Positions 35,700 through 43,968 of a DNA stretch of 64,000 bases are shown in pieces. Position numbers and translations under genes: made by a program. How positions within the stretch are numbered: position 1 is the first letter of the stretch; each line of letters opens with the position of its first letter. A model generated the notes under the pieces. The model was not told where the DNA came from. It searched no databases and saw only the letters and a program-made list of their open reading frames with translations. The DNA is from Chitinophagales bacterium. GTDB lineage: Bacteria > Bacteroidota > Bacteroidia > Chitinophagales > Chitinophagaceae. The stretch is from the NCBI GenBank assembly GCA_013298665.1, contig JAAFIK010000004.1:1-64000 (forward strand). Reading direction: 5' to 3'.

Positions 35700-36464
35700 A
35701 TGGGGCACGGCATATATCATTTATTATCGGATCGTAAGCAGGAAGGCAAAAAATCCTTTGCTGTACTGATTGATCCTGATAAGGTGAACGGACAGGATAT
35801 CGATACATTGGTCGGACTTTCAGTAGCGGCTGGCGTGGATTATTTTCTTGCAGGCGGCAGCCTTGTCATTTCCAATTACCTCGACGAGTGTGTGCAACGC
35901 ATCAAAAAACAATGTTCCATTCCGGTGATCCTGTTTCCCGGCAGCCCATCACAGTTATCCGTATATGCAGATGCCCTGCTTTACCTTTCCCTCATCAGCG
36001 GGCGCAATCCTGAGTTGCTCATCGGCCAGCACGTCATCAGTGCACCGGTGGTAAAGCAAAGCGGCCTTGAAATTATGAGTACCGGGTATATGGTGATTGA
36101 TGGTGGCGCGCCCACGACCGTATCGTATATTTCCAATGCTACGCCCATACCGGCCGATAAAAATGAAATTGCCATGTGTACCGCCATGGCCGGCGAAATG
36201 CTGGGGATGAAACTCATTTATATGGATGCCGGCAGTGGTGCAAAACGCCCCATTACCGAAAGCATGATCCAGCAGGTATCACAGGTCATCAGTGTACCGC
36301 TGATTATTGGTGGCGGCATCACCGAGCCCGAAAAAGCCTACCGCAACTGTAAGGCCGGCGCCGATGTTATTGTGGTGGGTAATGCTATCGAAAAAGACGC
36401 ATCACTGATCCGTGAAATGGCGGCTGCCGTACACAGTGTACCCCTTACCCATGCGGGCTCCTGA
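35700..36464 (+). CDS. Geranylgeranylglyceryl/heptaprenylglyceryl phosphate synthase
   Basis: A 254-residue TIM-barrel prenyltransferase of the GGGP synthase/PcrB family. Motifs include FAVLIDPDKV, FLAGGSLV, PVILFPGSPSQLS, MSTGYMVIDGG, MKLIYMDAGSGAKRPI, and the phosphate-binding PLIIGGGITEPEKA and GADVIVVGNAIEKD. The enzyme joins a polyprenyl diphosphate to sn-glycerol-1-phosphate through an ether bond. It is typical of archaea, but Bacteroidota homologues exist. A glycerol-1-phosphate dehydrogenase gene is not in this window, so the lipid product is unknown. Confidence 0.88.
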   Translation: MGHGIYHLLSDRKQEGKKSFAVLIDPDKVNGQDIDTLVGLSVAAGVDYFLAGGSLVISNYLDECVQRIKKQCSIPVILFPGSPSQLSVYADALLYLSLISGRNPELLIGQHVISAPVVKQSGLEIMSTGYMVIDGGAPTTVSYISNATPIPADKNEIAMCTAMAGEMLGMKLIYMDAGSGAKRPITESMIQQVSQVISVPLIIGGGITEPEKAYRNCKAGADVIVVGNAIEKDASLIREMAAAVHSVPLTHAGS

Positions 36465-36473
36465 CGCCCCTTT

Positions 36474-37523
36474 CTACCTGATTTTTTTGAATTGCTTTTG
36501 TATGTCACGGGCGCGGTCGCGCAAAGCATCCATGTCTTCATTAAACAGGTATTTCCTTACCGCGTTGTGGATATTCATGTTCAGGTCGCCATCAAGCCTT
36601 GTGCGCCATTCCGACCGGCTTACCTGGCCGCGGCCATTTTCGCTGTAGGTAACCGTACTCACCGATTCGCTGTTGGTGATGAAGAACTTTACTTTCTGCA
36701 TACATTTACCCGTGGCGATATCCACCAGTTGGCCCATATTCATCGAATAACCTGAGTTGAACGCGTCTTCCGTCACTACAGGGTCAAGCCGGTTGTATTC
36801 GGTCATGACAAAGAGGTATTTTACCGACTCCAGTTTGCGCATCTTCTTAAAGAAACTTGCCGTATCCGGGTAGCTGCCCCCCTCTGTTTCCAGCACCTCC
36901 TTTGCCTCAGTAGCAAGGGTATATTCCAGCGGGCGGTCAAAATCCCGCAGTTTCTTTTCGTAGATATAGGTATTTTCTTCCGTATAACCGGTAAGGCTGT
37001 CGCCCTGTGTAGCCAGGGCCTCCAGGTAGTACCCGATCGCTTTATTGGTATCAATCCGGCTTTTGGCCGCGGGAATATTATGGGCAAAACTATCAAGCAG
37101 TACCCCAAGCCTGCGGGCCTTTTCCAGGAGGGGAGCCGTTTTTGCCTTGTCTGCCGCAAAATCGTGGATCAGGCTTTTCTGCATGGCCGTATGCTTTTCA
37201 TAGCGGCGGTTGTCGAGTTTCTGGTTGATGTTGTAGCCAAAGTAAATAAGCAGGGCGGCCAGTACACCCGACCAGGCCCATACACCGTTGCGGGTAGACA
37301 CGCGTTGTGCATTGAGCACCTGCAGTAAATCGTTGGCAGGCTCATACAATTTCCCATCGCGGCGGATGGCCCAGAACTTACCCAGCGGAATGCATGGAAT
37401 AAACATAAGGTGGAAATACCGCTGCCGGTATTCGATGGGGATGGACGAGATGGCGGGATCGGTGACGCCAAAATTGCCAAGGATAAAAGCTTTCAGGAGA
37501 TAACTGTTCCAGCCAAAAATCAT
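36474..37523 (-). CDS. Membrane protein of unknown function with N-terminal conserved segment
   Basis: 349 residues. An N-terminal conserved-looking part (IPIEYRQRYFHLMFIPCIPLGKFW) is followed by one membrane helix near residues 83-98 (VWAWSGVLAALLIYFGY) and a C-terminal domain of about 250 residues, largely helical and rich in charged residues. No signal peptide and no motif I can name. Convergent with the GGGP synthase gene, ten bases apart. A -7-like CTATTTTG lies at 37584-37591 on the minus strand. Confidence 0.7.
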   Translation of the reverse strand: MIFGWNSYLLKAFILGNFGVTDPAISSIPIEYRQRYFHLMFIPCIPLGKFWAIRRDGKLYEPANDLLQVLNAQRVSTRNGVWAWSGVLAALLIYFGYNINQKLDNRRYEKHTAMQKSLIHDFAADKAKTAPLLEKARRLGVLLDSFAHNIPAAKSRIDTNKAIGYYLEALATQGDSLTGYTEENTYIYEKKLRDFDRPLEYTLATEAKEVLETEGGSYPDTASFFKKMRKLESVKYLFVMTEYNRLDPVVTEDAFNSGYSMNMGQLVDIATGKCMQKVKFFITNSESVSTVTYSENGRGQVSRSEWRTRLDGDLNMNIHNAVRKYLFNEDMDALRDRARDIQKQFKKIR

Positions 37524-38113
37524 AACAAGGGTTTAAACGGGTAATAGATCATTTTTTGACAGTACAAACCTGCCATAACCGGCGCAAAATAGTAAAAAAT
37601 CTGGAATAGCAGCAGGATAGGGTGTATTTCAAATTTTCGCTTTTACTGTTGTACACAGGTAATCATTATAACCATCCTCATCAGGTATTTTTTTGTCACG
37701 ATGCTTCGTTCCGACGCCAAAGGCCGGGATTAATAAAATCGCGATGTAACAGTTTCGGGGCAGGTAGTGTATCAAAATAGTTGGTGCTTACAAGTTCATT
37801 GAAATACAGCAGGAAGAAGCAATTGAGCATTTTCAGCACGATGCTGCGGCATGTTAAAAATTATTGTAGCATCCAAGCGAAAATTATCCCTTTCAGCAAT
37901 ATCATTAGTTGAGGATTCCTGCAACCCTGAAAGGGTGGTATTATTATAGACAACGAACGATTATGCGGGTAATGAACCCTGAAGGGGCGGTACTATTGCT
38001 TTAAACCAATCGCTATCGCAATGATATTGCCCCTGGGTTAGCCCAGCAAGGCATCAGCAGTAAGGCCTTTGGGCGGATCTACCATATTGCGGGATAAAGC
38101 CGCTTTCCGATGA
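37524..38113. other. 590-bp gene-free region with repeat motifs
   Basis: No convincing gene. It holds the promoter region of the hypothetical gene to its left, a 43-codon open frame on the minus strand (about 37710-37842, containing HRDFINPGLWRRNEAS) of doubtful reality, and paired ACCCTGAA-type hairpin motifs at 37922-37999. A CTGGGTTAGCCCAG palindrome follows near 38033-38046. Confidence 0.55.
37922..37999. repeat. Two ACCCTGAA hairpin repeats
   Basis: AACCCTGAAAGGGTGGTATT at 37923 and AACCCTGAAGGGGCGGTACT at 37975 are near-identical units 52 bases apart, each able to form a small ACCCT/AGGGT-type hairpin, followed by TATTA/CTATT. They look like a short dispersed repeat rather than part of a gene. 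Confidence 0.6.
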
Positions 38114-38845
38114 TCAAAGACTCATCATCTCTTTAAACTTAACTGCCTGTCTGCGGCTAACCTCAATCTTTTCACCACCATGAAGATCCAGCAGCAGCCC
38201 GCCGTTGAAATAGGGTTCCACCTTATCAATCATGCGGAGGTTGACGATATGTTTACGGTTGGCCCGGAAAAAAACCCTGTCGTCGAGCCGCTCCTCAAGG
38301 GCATTGAGTGATTTAAGGATCAGCGGTTTATTGGTACCAAAGAATACTTTGGCATAGTTGCCCACGCTTTCAAAAAGGCGTACTTCCGAGAGCTTAACAA
38401 ACCAGCACCGCTCACCATCTTTTACAAAAACCTGGTCGTTTTCGCTGAGCATACCCCGGTTCACCGCTCCGGCAGCGGCGGCCTGCTCTTTTTCTTCTGC
38501 CTGGTGCAGTTTCTGGAGCGCATCGGCCAGCCTTTTCGGCTCCACCGGTTTCATCAGGTAATCCAGCGCATTCACCTCAAAGGCTTTCAGGGCATATTCA
38601 TCATAAGCCGTGGTAAAGATCACATGCGGTGCCCGCTCCAGGTCTGTCAGCATATCAAAACCCGTTTTGCCAGGCATCTGTATATCGAGAAAAATAAGGT
38701 CAGGGTTCAGCGTCTCTATCCTTTCAAGACCCTCTCCTGCGTTAGACGCTTCACCAATCACTTCCACATCGGGGAACTCCTGCAGCAATTTTTTCAGTTC
38801 GTTACGGGCTAAACGTTCATCGTCGATAATTACGGCCTTATGCAT
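38114..38845 (-). CDS. LytTR-family response regulator
   Basis: About 243 residues. The receiver domain has D8/D9, phospho-acceptor D54 in LIFLDIQMPGKTG, T near 83 and K103 in YLMKPVEP. The C-terminal half is a LytTR DNA-binding domain (LFESVGNYAKVFFG, FFRANRKHIVNLRMIDKVEPYFNGG, VSRRQAVKFKEMM). It regulates transcription from paired direct repeats in other systems. The gene follows the kinase gene by eight bases. An alternative ATG two codons earlier at 38851 is possible. Confidence 0.93.
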   Translation of the reverse strand: MHKAVIIDDERLARNELKKLLQEFPDVEVIGEASNAGEGLERIETLNPDLIFLDIQMPGKTGFDMLTDLERAPHVIFTTAYDEYALKAFEVNALDYLMKPVEPKRLADALQKLHQAEEKEQAAAAGAVNRGMLSENDQVFVKDGERCWFVKLSEVRLFESVGNYAKVFFGTNKPLILKSLNALEERLDDRVFFRANRKHIVNLRMIDKVEPYFNGGLLLDLHGGEKIEVSRRQAVKFKEMMSL

Positions 38846-38859
38846 ATGCACTTATTTAT

Positions 38860-39951
38860 TTAGTTGTTGAATTTGTACACCTGTCCAAAACTGTGGCCCT
38901 GCGGCAAAAAGGGCATGGTGATCCTCGATTCCACCGTATCGTCGTTCATGTTGTGGATGTCGAAACTCGCCTTATCCTGGTACAGGATATTGAGCCGGTC
39001 CTGTGTGCTTTTGATCCCGAAGCCGCTGCTGTCTGCGCCGGGTGCAACCAACTGCCCTGAGTTGCGTACAATCAACTCGTGGCGGTCGTCCACAAAATCA
39101 GAAATAATCACGATGGTACCACCACCCACTTTCTTGCTGATGCCGTGTTTGATGGCATTTTCCACCAGCGTCTGCAGCATCATTGGCGGAATCGGCTGAT
39201 CCAGTGTATCCTCGTCAATATCCATCTCTACCTGCAGCCTTTCCTCAAAACGCATCTGCTCCAGCGCCAGATAGTCTTTTACAATATCCAGTTCGCGGTG
39301 CAGGGGTACCGTTTCCATTTTTTCAGCCTGCATACTGCTGCGCAGGATATTGCTGAGTTCTGTAATGGCCGTACGTGCCCGTACCGGGTTTTCGTCTACC
39401 AGTGCACGGATGCTGTTGAGGGCATTAAAAATAAAATGCGGGTTGATATGCGATTTGATGGTTTTAAGCTCAAGCTCCTTTACCAGCGACTCCAGTTTGA
39501 GGGTATCCATCTGCTGGCGGCGGCTTTTCTCAACATAATGGTAGATATAATAAATACTGTTCCACATGAAGAAGAAGATAAAGAAGGTGAGGAAATTACT
39601 GAAAATAAGGCGGGAAACATCAATCTCTTTTTCGCCGGGTACAATGCGGAGCAGGTGAAAATACTTCTGGAGGAGGCTTTCCGTAATGCTGGCCGTCAGC
39701 GCAAAGCAGAACGTAATGATGAGGAAGCCCACAATCTGCTTCTGCACCTGCCAGGTGAGTACTTTGAGGTCGCGGATCACATAGCGCATCAGGTGAGAAA
39801 TGAGCAGACCGATCACGAGGTACAGCAACAGGGCTTTCTGGAAAATACTGTCGAATTTTTCAAACGTGGTGGCGAAAAAGATATTGGCAATGCAGAACAG
39901 ACCCCAGCCCACCAGTTGGTAACCCCAGTATTTTGATATGAATTTCAGCAT
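38860..39951 (-). CDS. LytS-type sensor histidine kinase
   Basis: About 363 residues: four membrane helices in the first 150, a short coiled linker, then the His_kinase domain PF06580 with the phospho-acceptor in KSHINPHFIFNALNSIRAL, and an HATPase_c domain (MLQTLVENAIKHGISKK, GFGIKSTQDRLNILY). No extracellular sensor domain is visible, so the signal is probably sensed in the membrane. The start at 39951 follows a perfect -7 box; a longer ATG at 39978 would lie upstream of that promoter. Confidence 0.92.
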   Translation of the reverse strand: MLKFISKYWGYQLVGWGLFCIANIFFATTFEKFDSIFQKALLLYLVIGLLISHLMRYVIRDLKVLTWQVQKQIVGFLIITFCFALTASITESLLQKYFHLLRIVPGEKEIDVSRLIFSNFLTFFIFFFMWNSIYYIYHYVEKSRRQQMDTLKLESLVKELELKTIKSHINPHFIFNALNSIRALVDENPVRARTAITELSNILRSSMQAEKMETVPLHRELDIVKDYLALEQMRFEERLQVEMDIDEDTLDQPIPPMMLQTLVENAIKHGISKKVGGGTIVIISDFVDDRHELIVRNSGQLVAPGADSSGFGIKSTQDRLNILYQDKASFDIHNMNDDTVESRITMPFLPQGHSFGQVYKFNN

Positions 39952-39957
39952 ATGATA

Positions 39958-39987
39958 CAAATTTAATACAAAGCGCAAAAAGCAAAA
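39958..39987 (-). promoter_or_regulatory. Promoter of the kinase-regulator operon
   Basis: Minus strand TAAATTTG at 39958-39965 with TTTTG about 17 nt upstream (39983-39987). The -7 box ends six bases before the kinase ATG, so a leaderless mRNA is predicted. Confidence 0.55.
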
Positions 39988-40081
39988 GCAGGTTTTGATT
40001 AATGGTGAAATGTGCCTTTAAAAGGTTACCCCGGAGCGGTTAACAGGTAAGGTGAAACGAAAAAAAATTGCTTTTTCTGCA

Positions 40082-40089
40082 TATATTTG
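40082..40089 (+). promoter_or_regulatory. -7 box of the DUF937-OmpA gene
   Basis: TATATTTG matches TAnnTTTG and would give a leader of about 70 nt before the ATG at 40165. Confidence 0.4.
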
Positions 40090-40164
40090 TCATATTGTGC
40101 AACTAAATGCTAATTCCTGTTATCTTTTACTAAATTTTAAACATTTTTAAACAACCAAATTAAC

Positions 40165-41496
40165 ATGTCATTCAACCTTATTGATGCGGTCAAAGGTCTA
40201 TTTACCAGTGACCTGCTCCAGAAAGCAAGTGCGTTTCTTGGCGAAAACGAGAACAGTGTAAACAAAGCAATGAGTGGTGTATTACCCGGGGTGCTGGGTG
40301 GTATCGTTGATAAAGTTTCCTCCGGTGATGGTGCCGCGGCAGTAGCACAGTTATCGCAGGAGCACCATAGTGCAGGACTGCTCGGAAACCTGGGCAACTT
40401 TTTTGGTAATGAAGCTGGTGGTGGAATGTTAAACAAAGGCGCCGGTTTGCTCAACTCCCTGCTGGGTGAGGGTAAATCGGGGATGCTCACCAACCTGATC
40501 GCAAGCTTTTCCGGTGTAAAAAACTCTTCGGCTTCCTCACTGCTGAGTATGGCTGCGCCTGCAGTAATGGGTTTTCTCGGCAAACACGCTGCAGACAATA
40601 ACCTCAACGCCGGCGGCCTGGCAGGTTTGCTGAGCAGCCAGAAAGACAATATTGCCGCCGCTTTACCCGCCGGTCTGAACCTCGGCGGTATTTTCAGCGG
40701 CCTGGGGGGTACGGCTTCAAAAGCCGCGGGTGCGATTACCGGCAGTGCAGCCAGTACCGCTGCCAGCGCCACAGAAACGGCAAACGAGGCCGGTGGCGCC
40801 ATGAAATGGTTGCTGCCCCTGTTGCTCCTTGCACTCCTTGCCGCAGGCGCGCTCTATTTCTGGAACAGTTGTAATAAAAAAGATGGCGACCATACGGGCG
40901 ATCATGCTGCCACAGGTGGCGGCACCCACGAAGGCACCGGAAAAGATACGGGCAAAACAGCAACCATCAATGTTGCCCCGCCGGCAGGCAAACTCGATTC
41001 TACCGGCAACTTTATCTACGATGCCGGTGAGATGATCACCCTCACACTGCCCAACAACGGTGGCGAGCTGAAAGTAGGGAAAAACAGTACAGAAGCCCGT
41101 CTTATCGGTTTCCTCAACGATAAGAATGCAGCCATTGACACCGTTAAAGGCAACTGGTACGAGTTTACCAATGTACGTTTCAAAACCGGTAGTGCCGAAC
41201 TTACCGACGAGTCGATGGTGCAGTTGAAAAACCTGGTTACCATCAGCAAGGCATACCCCACCGCACAGTTCAAAATTGGCGGGTATACCGACAATACCGG
41301 TTCTGCTGCAGGTAATATCGCCCTGTCGCAAAAAAGGGCAGACGCAGTAGCGGCGATGGTAAAAAAATTAGGCGCCGCAGCCAGCGCCATTGCTGGTGCA
41401 AAGGGTTATGGTCCCGAGCATCCCATTGCCTCCAACGATACGAAGGAAGGCCAGGCCATGAACCGCAGGGTTGCGGTAAATGTGAAGGCAAAATAA
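40165..41496 (+). CDS. DUF937-transmembrane-OmpA fusion protein
   Basis: 443 residues. The first 180 are a helical DUF937/YidB-like domain (FNLIDAVKGLFTSDLLQKAS, LPGVLGGIVDKVSSGDG) without a signal peptide. A single membrane helix at about 213-232 (WLLPLLLLALLAAGALYF) and a polar linker rich in G, D, H and T follow. The C-terminal 115 residues are an OmpA-type peptidoglycan-binding domain (VRFKTGSAELTDESM, GYTDNTGSAAGNIALSQKRA, and NRRVAV). The topology places DUF937 in the cytoplasm and OmpA in the periplasm, so the protein may link an internal partner to the wall. Function unknown. Confidence 0.87.
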   Translation: MSFNLIDAVKGLFTSDLLQKASAFLGENENSVNKAMSGVLPGVLGGIVDKVSSGDGAAAVAQLSQEHHSAGLLGNLGNFFGNEAGGGMLNKGAGLLNSLLGEGKSGMLTNLIASFSGVKNSSASSLLSMAAPAVMGFLGKHAADNNLNAGGLAGLLSSQKDNIAAALPAGLNLGGIFSGLGGTASKAAGAITGSAASTAASATETANEAGGAMKWLLPLLLLALLAAGALYFWNSCNKKDGDHTGDHAATGGGTHEGTGKDTGKTATINVAPPAGKLDSTGNFIYDAGEMITLTLPNNGGELKVGKNSTEARLIGFLNDKNAAIDTVKGNWYEFTNVRFKTGSAELTDESMVQLKNLVTISKAYPTAQFKIGGYTDNTGSAAGNIALSQKRADAVAAMVKKLGAAASAIAGAKGYGPEHPIASNDTKEGQAMNRRVAVNVKAK

Positions 41497-41517
41497 CCGC
41501 AGAAGCATTCTTCTTAT

Positions 41518-41558
41518 ATACAGCAAGGGCCGCTCAGTTGGAGCGGCCCTTGCTGTAT
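41518..41558. terminator. Long hairpin between convergent genes
   Basis: An 18-bp perfect stem with a 5-base loop (AGTTG) lies between the OmpA-fusion stop (41496) and the convergent small membrane gene (41577). It has no T-run on either side, so it is probably a bidirectional terminator or 3'-end stabiliser. Confidence 0.7.
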
Positions 41559-41576
41559 CAGTACAAAGCAACCCGG

Positions 41577-41795
41577 TTACCGCTGAAGCCAGTTGCGGAA
41601 AAGCTTCTGCAGCAGTGGCAGCACCACAAATGTCATCACCGGTACCGCAATGATTGTCAGCAGCAGGGTGCGTAAGGGTATTGGCCATGCTGCCGCAGCC
41701 ATATAAGGAAAAAGCAACAGTACCAATACCGTAATAACGGGATAAATACCGAGCCAGATCAGGATGGCCATTTTCCATTTGGGTGGTGGCTTCAT
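41577..41795 (-). CDS. Small two-helix membrane protein
   Basis: 72 residues with two hydrophobic segments (about 11-31 and 42-62) and a proline/lysine start (MKPPPKWKMAILIW). The start overlaps the stop of the reductase-like gene by four bases, so it belongs to the same operon. Similar segments occur at the C-terminus of membrane-bound antibiotic-biosynthesis-monooxygenase-like proteins, but the catalytic part is not here. Function unknown. Confidence 0.7.
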   Translation of the reverse strand: MKPPPKWKMAILIWLGIYPVITVLVLLLFPYMAAAAWPIPLRTLLLTIIAVPVMTFVVLPLLQKLFRNWLQR

Positions 41796-42445
41796 ACTGC
41801 GGGTTTTAAAAGTTTAAACGCATGTGACCATTGATTATACAAAAAGCCCGGGATACACCAGAGTATACACAGCGGCTCAATTGCCCTGGCCGCTTCAGCG
41901 CCACCCATATCGGCTGCCTCCCAGCCAAAAGTTGATAAGATATCCGTTACCGTCTGTTTGGCGGCAGCATCATTGCCGCAGATGAACATGGTAGGCACCT
42001 GGTCGCCAAAAGCTGGTTTGTACATCAGGTGGTTGCCCACACTGTTGAAGGCTTTTACAAAATTGGCCTCCGGTACCAGCCGCTGCAAACGCTCCATCAG
42101 CGATTCGCCTGATGCGGTAAAAAAGGACAACACCCCGTTTTCCGGTGGTGCCGCCGCAAGGGGGTTGGTAGCGTCTATCACCGTTTTGCCCGTAAATCCT
42201 GCAATCCCCGTCTGCTCAATCACATCAGCCGTTATGCTTCCATGAGTGGCCAGTACAATGATGTCCCCAAAATCAGCCGTTTCCGGAAAACTACCGGTAA
42301 GCCCACCGGGGTTGTCTTCCTGCCATTTGACAACGGTCGCTTTGCTGCGGTCGCGTGTACCCAGCATTACTTCATAACCTTCTTTCAGAAAGGCAGTGGC
42401 CAGTACACGACCCACATCGCCAGAACCGATTATTCCTGCTTTCAT
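41792..42445 (-). CDS. NADPH-dependent F420 reductase-like NAD(P)-binding protein
   Basis: 217 residues from MKAGIIGSGDVGRVLA. Rossmann motif GSGDVG at 7-12 and a phosphate-binding TRDRSK near 35, which favours NADPH. VIDATNPLAAAPP and FVKAFNSVGNHLMYKP match the coenzyme F420H2:NADP oxidoreductase family. Most bacterial members outside actinobacteria do not use F420, and no F420 synthesis gene is seen. It is the middle gene of a three-gene operon behind a MarR-type operator. Confidence 0.82.
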   Translation of the reverse strand: MKAGIIGSGDVGRVLATAFLKEGYEVMLGTRDRSKATVVKWQEDNPGGLTGSFPETADFGDIIVLATHGSITADVIEQTGIAGFTGKTVIDATNPLAAAPPENGVLSFFTASGESLMERLQRLVPEANFVKAFNSVGNHLMYKPAFGDQVPTMFICGNDAAAKQTVTDILSTFGWEAADMGGAEAARAIEPLCILWCIPGFLYNQWSHAFKLLKPAV

Positions 42446-42498
42446 ATTATTTTCCTCCTGCCCTTTACGGGCTTTTAATGCCGGCAACAGCCAGCCAG

Positions 42499-43389
42499 TT
42501 ATGCATGATAGGCCGCAGCAAACGCTTTGGCAAAATCTTCCAGGGTAACTTTACCCTGAACCGCCGGTTTATTTTTCCAGTAGTCTTCCTGCATAATACC
42601 GGTACGGATAGCGGCACCCAGTTCGGTATAGCCTTTGGCGATAGTGGGCGGCATCCCGCTCATCAGCATACCCTGCTCTGCCTGTTCATCGGCAACCACT
42701 ACCCAGGGAATACCGGGGCGCCCGATGGCCTCCGAAAGTACGGCTGCAATCTCTTTGGGGTGGCGCTCATCGCTCGATACATACTGCACCGATATACCGG
42801 TAAAATCCAGGTGGGCAAGCGCGGTATAAGCCGCATCAGCAATATCACCGGTATCCACCAGCACCAGTTTTTCGTCGGTATCGCCATAATTACCACCCAT
42901 GATACCCATACCCTTGATGAGGGGAATCATACCAAAGAGGTTGTAATAAAAAAACGACGGGCGGAGCAAAACAGCGTTCAGGCCTTCCAGTTGTCCCAGT
43001 TGTTTTTCCAGATAGGCCAGCCCGTCTACCGGGCCGGCACCCTTGCCAAGGTGTGCACCGATACTGCTCAGTTGCACCACATATTTTATACCGTTGGCTG
43101 CCAGTGCCATTACATAGTGGTCGGCCACCTCCTGCTGATAGGCCAGCCAGTCGGTTACGGCCGGGTTGGGCGGAATCATCAGGTAAACGGCATCGGCACC
43201 GGCAAAACTGGCCCCCAGAAAGGCGGCATCAGTAACCGAACCCACTGCTGCTTTGGCACCAAGTGCTTCAATAGCCGCCACCCGGTCGTTGCTGCTGGTA
43301 ATAACGGTTACGGTATGCCCGTCTTTTACAAGGCGTTCTGTTAAAGGTTTGCTGATATGGCCCAGCGAGCCGGTAATAACATACTTCAT
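42499..43389 (-). CDS. NmrA-like NAD(P)-binding oxidoreductase
   Basis: 296 residues of the atypical SDR group that includes NmrA and the QorB-type quinone reductases. The N-terminal TGSLGHISKPL nucleotide-binding loop departs from the usual GxxGxxG but keeps its spacing; VYLMIPPNP and VVQLSSIGAH follow. Relatives reduce quinones or sense NADPH/NADP. First gene of the operon whose promoter carries the same palindrome as the neighbouring MarR gene, which suggests induction by an electrophile or quinone (inference). Confidence 0.85.
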   Translation of the reverse strand: MKYVITGSLGHISKPLTERLVKDGHTVTVITSSNDRVAAIEALGAKAAVGSVTDAAFLGASFAGADAVYLMIPPNPAVTDWLAYQQEVADHYVMALAANGIKYVVQLSSIGAHLGKGAGPVDGLAYLEKQLGQLEGLNAVLLRPSFFYYNLFGMIPLIKGMGIMGGNYGDTDEKLVLVDTGDIADAAYTALAHLDFTGISVQYVSSDERHPKEIAAVLSEAIGRPGIPWVVVADEQAEQGMLMSGMPPTIAKGYTELGAAIRTGIMQEDYWKNKPAVQGKVTLEDFAKAFAAAYHA

Positions 43390-43407
43390 TTTTTTAGTTT
43401 TTATGTT

Positions 43408-43437
43408 TACAGCTATGTTTTATATTTGTATATACAA
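43408..43437 (-). promoter_or_regulatory. Operator and weak promoter of the NmrA-like operon
   Basis: The perfect 12-bp palindrome TTGTATATACAA is at 43426-43437. Its minus-strand TTG lies exactly 19 nt ahead of TAGCTGTA (43408-43415), a degenerate -7 box, so the palindrome overlaps the -33 position just as it does before marR. Confidence 0.6.
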
Positions 43438-43454
43438 TTATTTAAGTAAAAAAA

Positions 43455-43877
43455 TCAGAGGCGGTCGGCCACCGTACCCATATCCCTTACCAGCCGCGCA
43501 CTTTCGTCGCTGCCAAGGATGGTGCTGTACTTCTGGTAAAAATCGAGTAAACAGTCTTTCAGCGTTGGCAGCAGCGCCTTACCCGCCGGAGCAGGATAGA
43601 CGTTTGTTTGCTTACCATCGGCAATACGCACCAGCAGTTTCCGTTCCTCCAGCTTCTCCAGCAAGCGGCTGATGGTGCTGGGCGTGAGTTGCAGCTCTTC
43701 CCCAATACGACCGGGCTGTATCCCCGGGTTTTCAATTACCATCATCAGCAGGTAAGCATGGCTGGGCGACAGGCGCACTTTTTTCCAGCTTTCCTGTGCC
43801 AGCTTTTCTACCTTCCTGGCCAGCGCATTAGAGGTAAAGTAGAGGCATTGGTGATATTTACATGCTGTTGTTTTCAA
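43455..43877 (-). CDS. MarR-family transcriptional regulator
   Basis: About 140 residues from a TTG start at 43877 (LKTTACKYHQCLYFTSNALARKVEK). The winged helix-turn-helix is clear: LSPSHAYLLMMVIENPGIQPGRIGEEL, LTPSTISRLLEKLEERKLLVR, then a wing ADGKQTNVYPAPAG. Two cysteines near the N-terminus (in ACKYHQCLYF) could be redox sensors. The longer frame to 43988 runs through the promoter and operator, so it is rejected. The gene sits beside and in the same direction as the reductase operon it probably represses, and the palindrome in its own promoter implies autorepression. Confidence 0.88.
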   Translation of the reverse strand: MKTTACKYHQCLYFTSNALARKVEKLAQESWKKVRLSPSHAYLLMMVIENPGIQPGRIGEELQLTPSTISRLLEKLEERKLLVRIADGKQTNVYPAPAGKALLPTLKDCLLDFYQKYSTILGSDESARLVRDMGTVADRL

Positions 43878-43898
43878 TCCCTGTTGCTGTTTGCCGTA

Positions 43899-43931
43899 CA
43901 AAGATAAAAGGTTTATTTGTATATACAAATA
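43899..43931 (-). promoter_or_regulatory. marR promoter with overlapping 18-bp palindromic operator
   Basis: The minus strand shows an exact TTTG (43926-43929), 19-nt spacer, TATCTTTG (43899-43906) promoter. A perfect 18-bp palindrome TATTTGTATATACAAATA at 43914-43931 covers the -33 element. Binding there would block RNA polymerase. Confidence 0.75.
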
Positions 43932-43968
43932 TATTTCCGGGGTACCGGGTACCCCTACGCCATTTTCA

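Noticed and set aside
37710..37842. 43-codon frame in the 590-bp intergenic region
   Set aside because: Too short, no promoter or conserved motif seen; kept only as part of the description of the region.
40137..40802. 221-codon proline/alanine-rich frame opposite the DUF937-OmpA gene
   Set aside because: Composition is that of a reverse-complement shadow; the plus-strand gene has clear domains.
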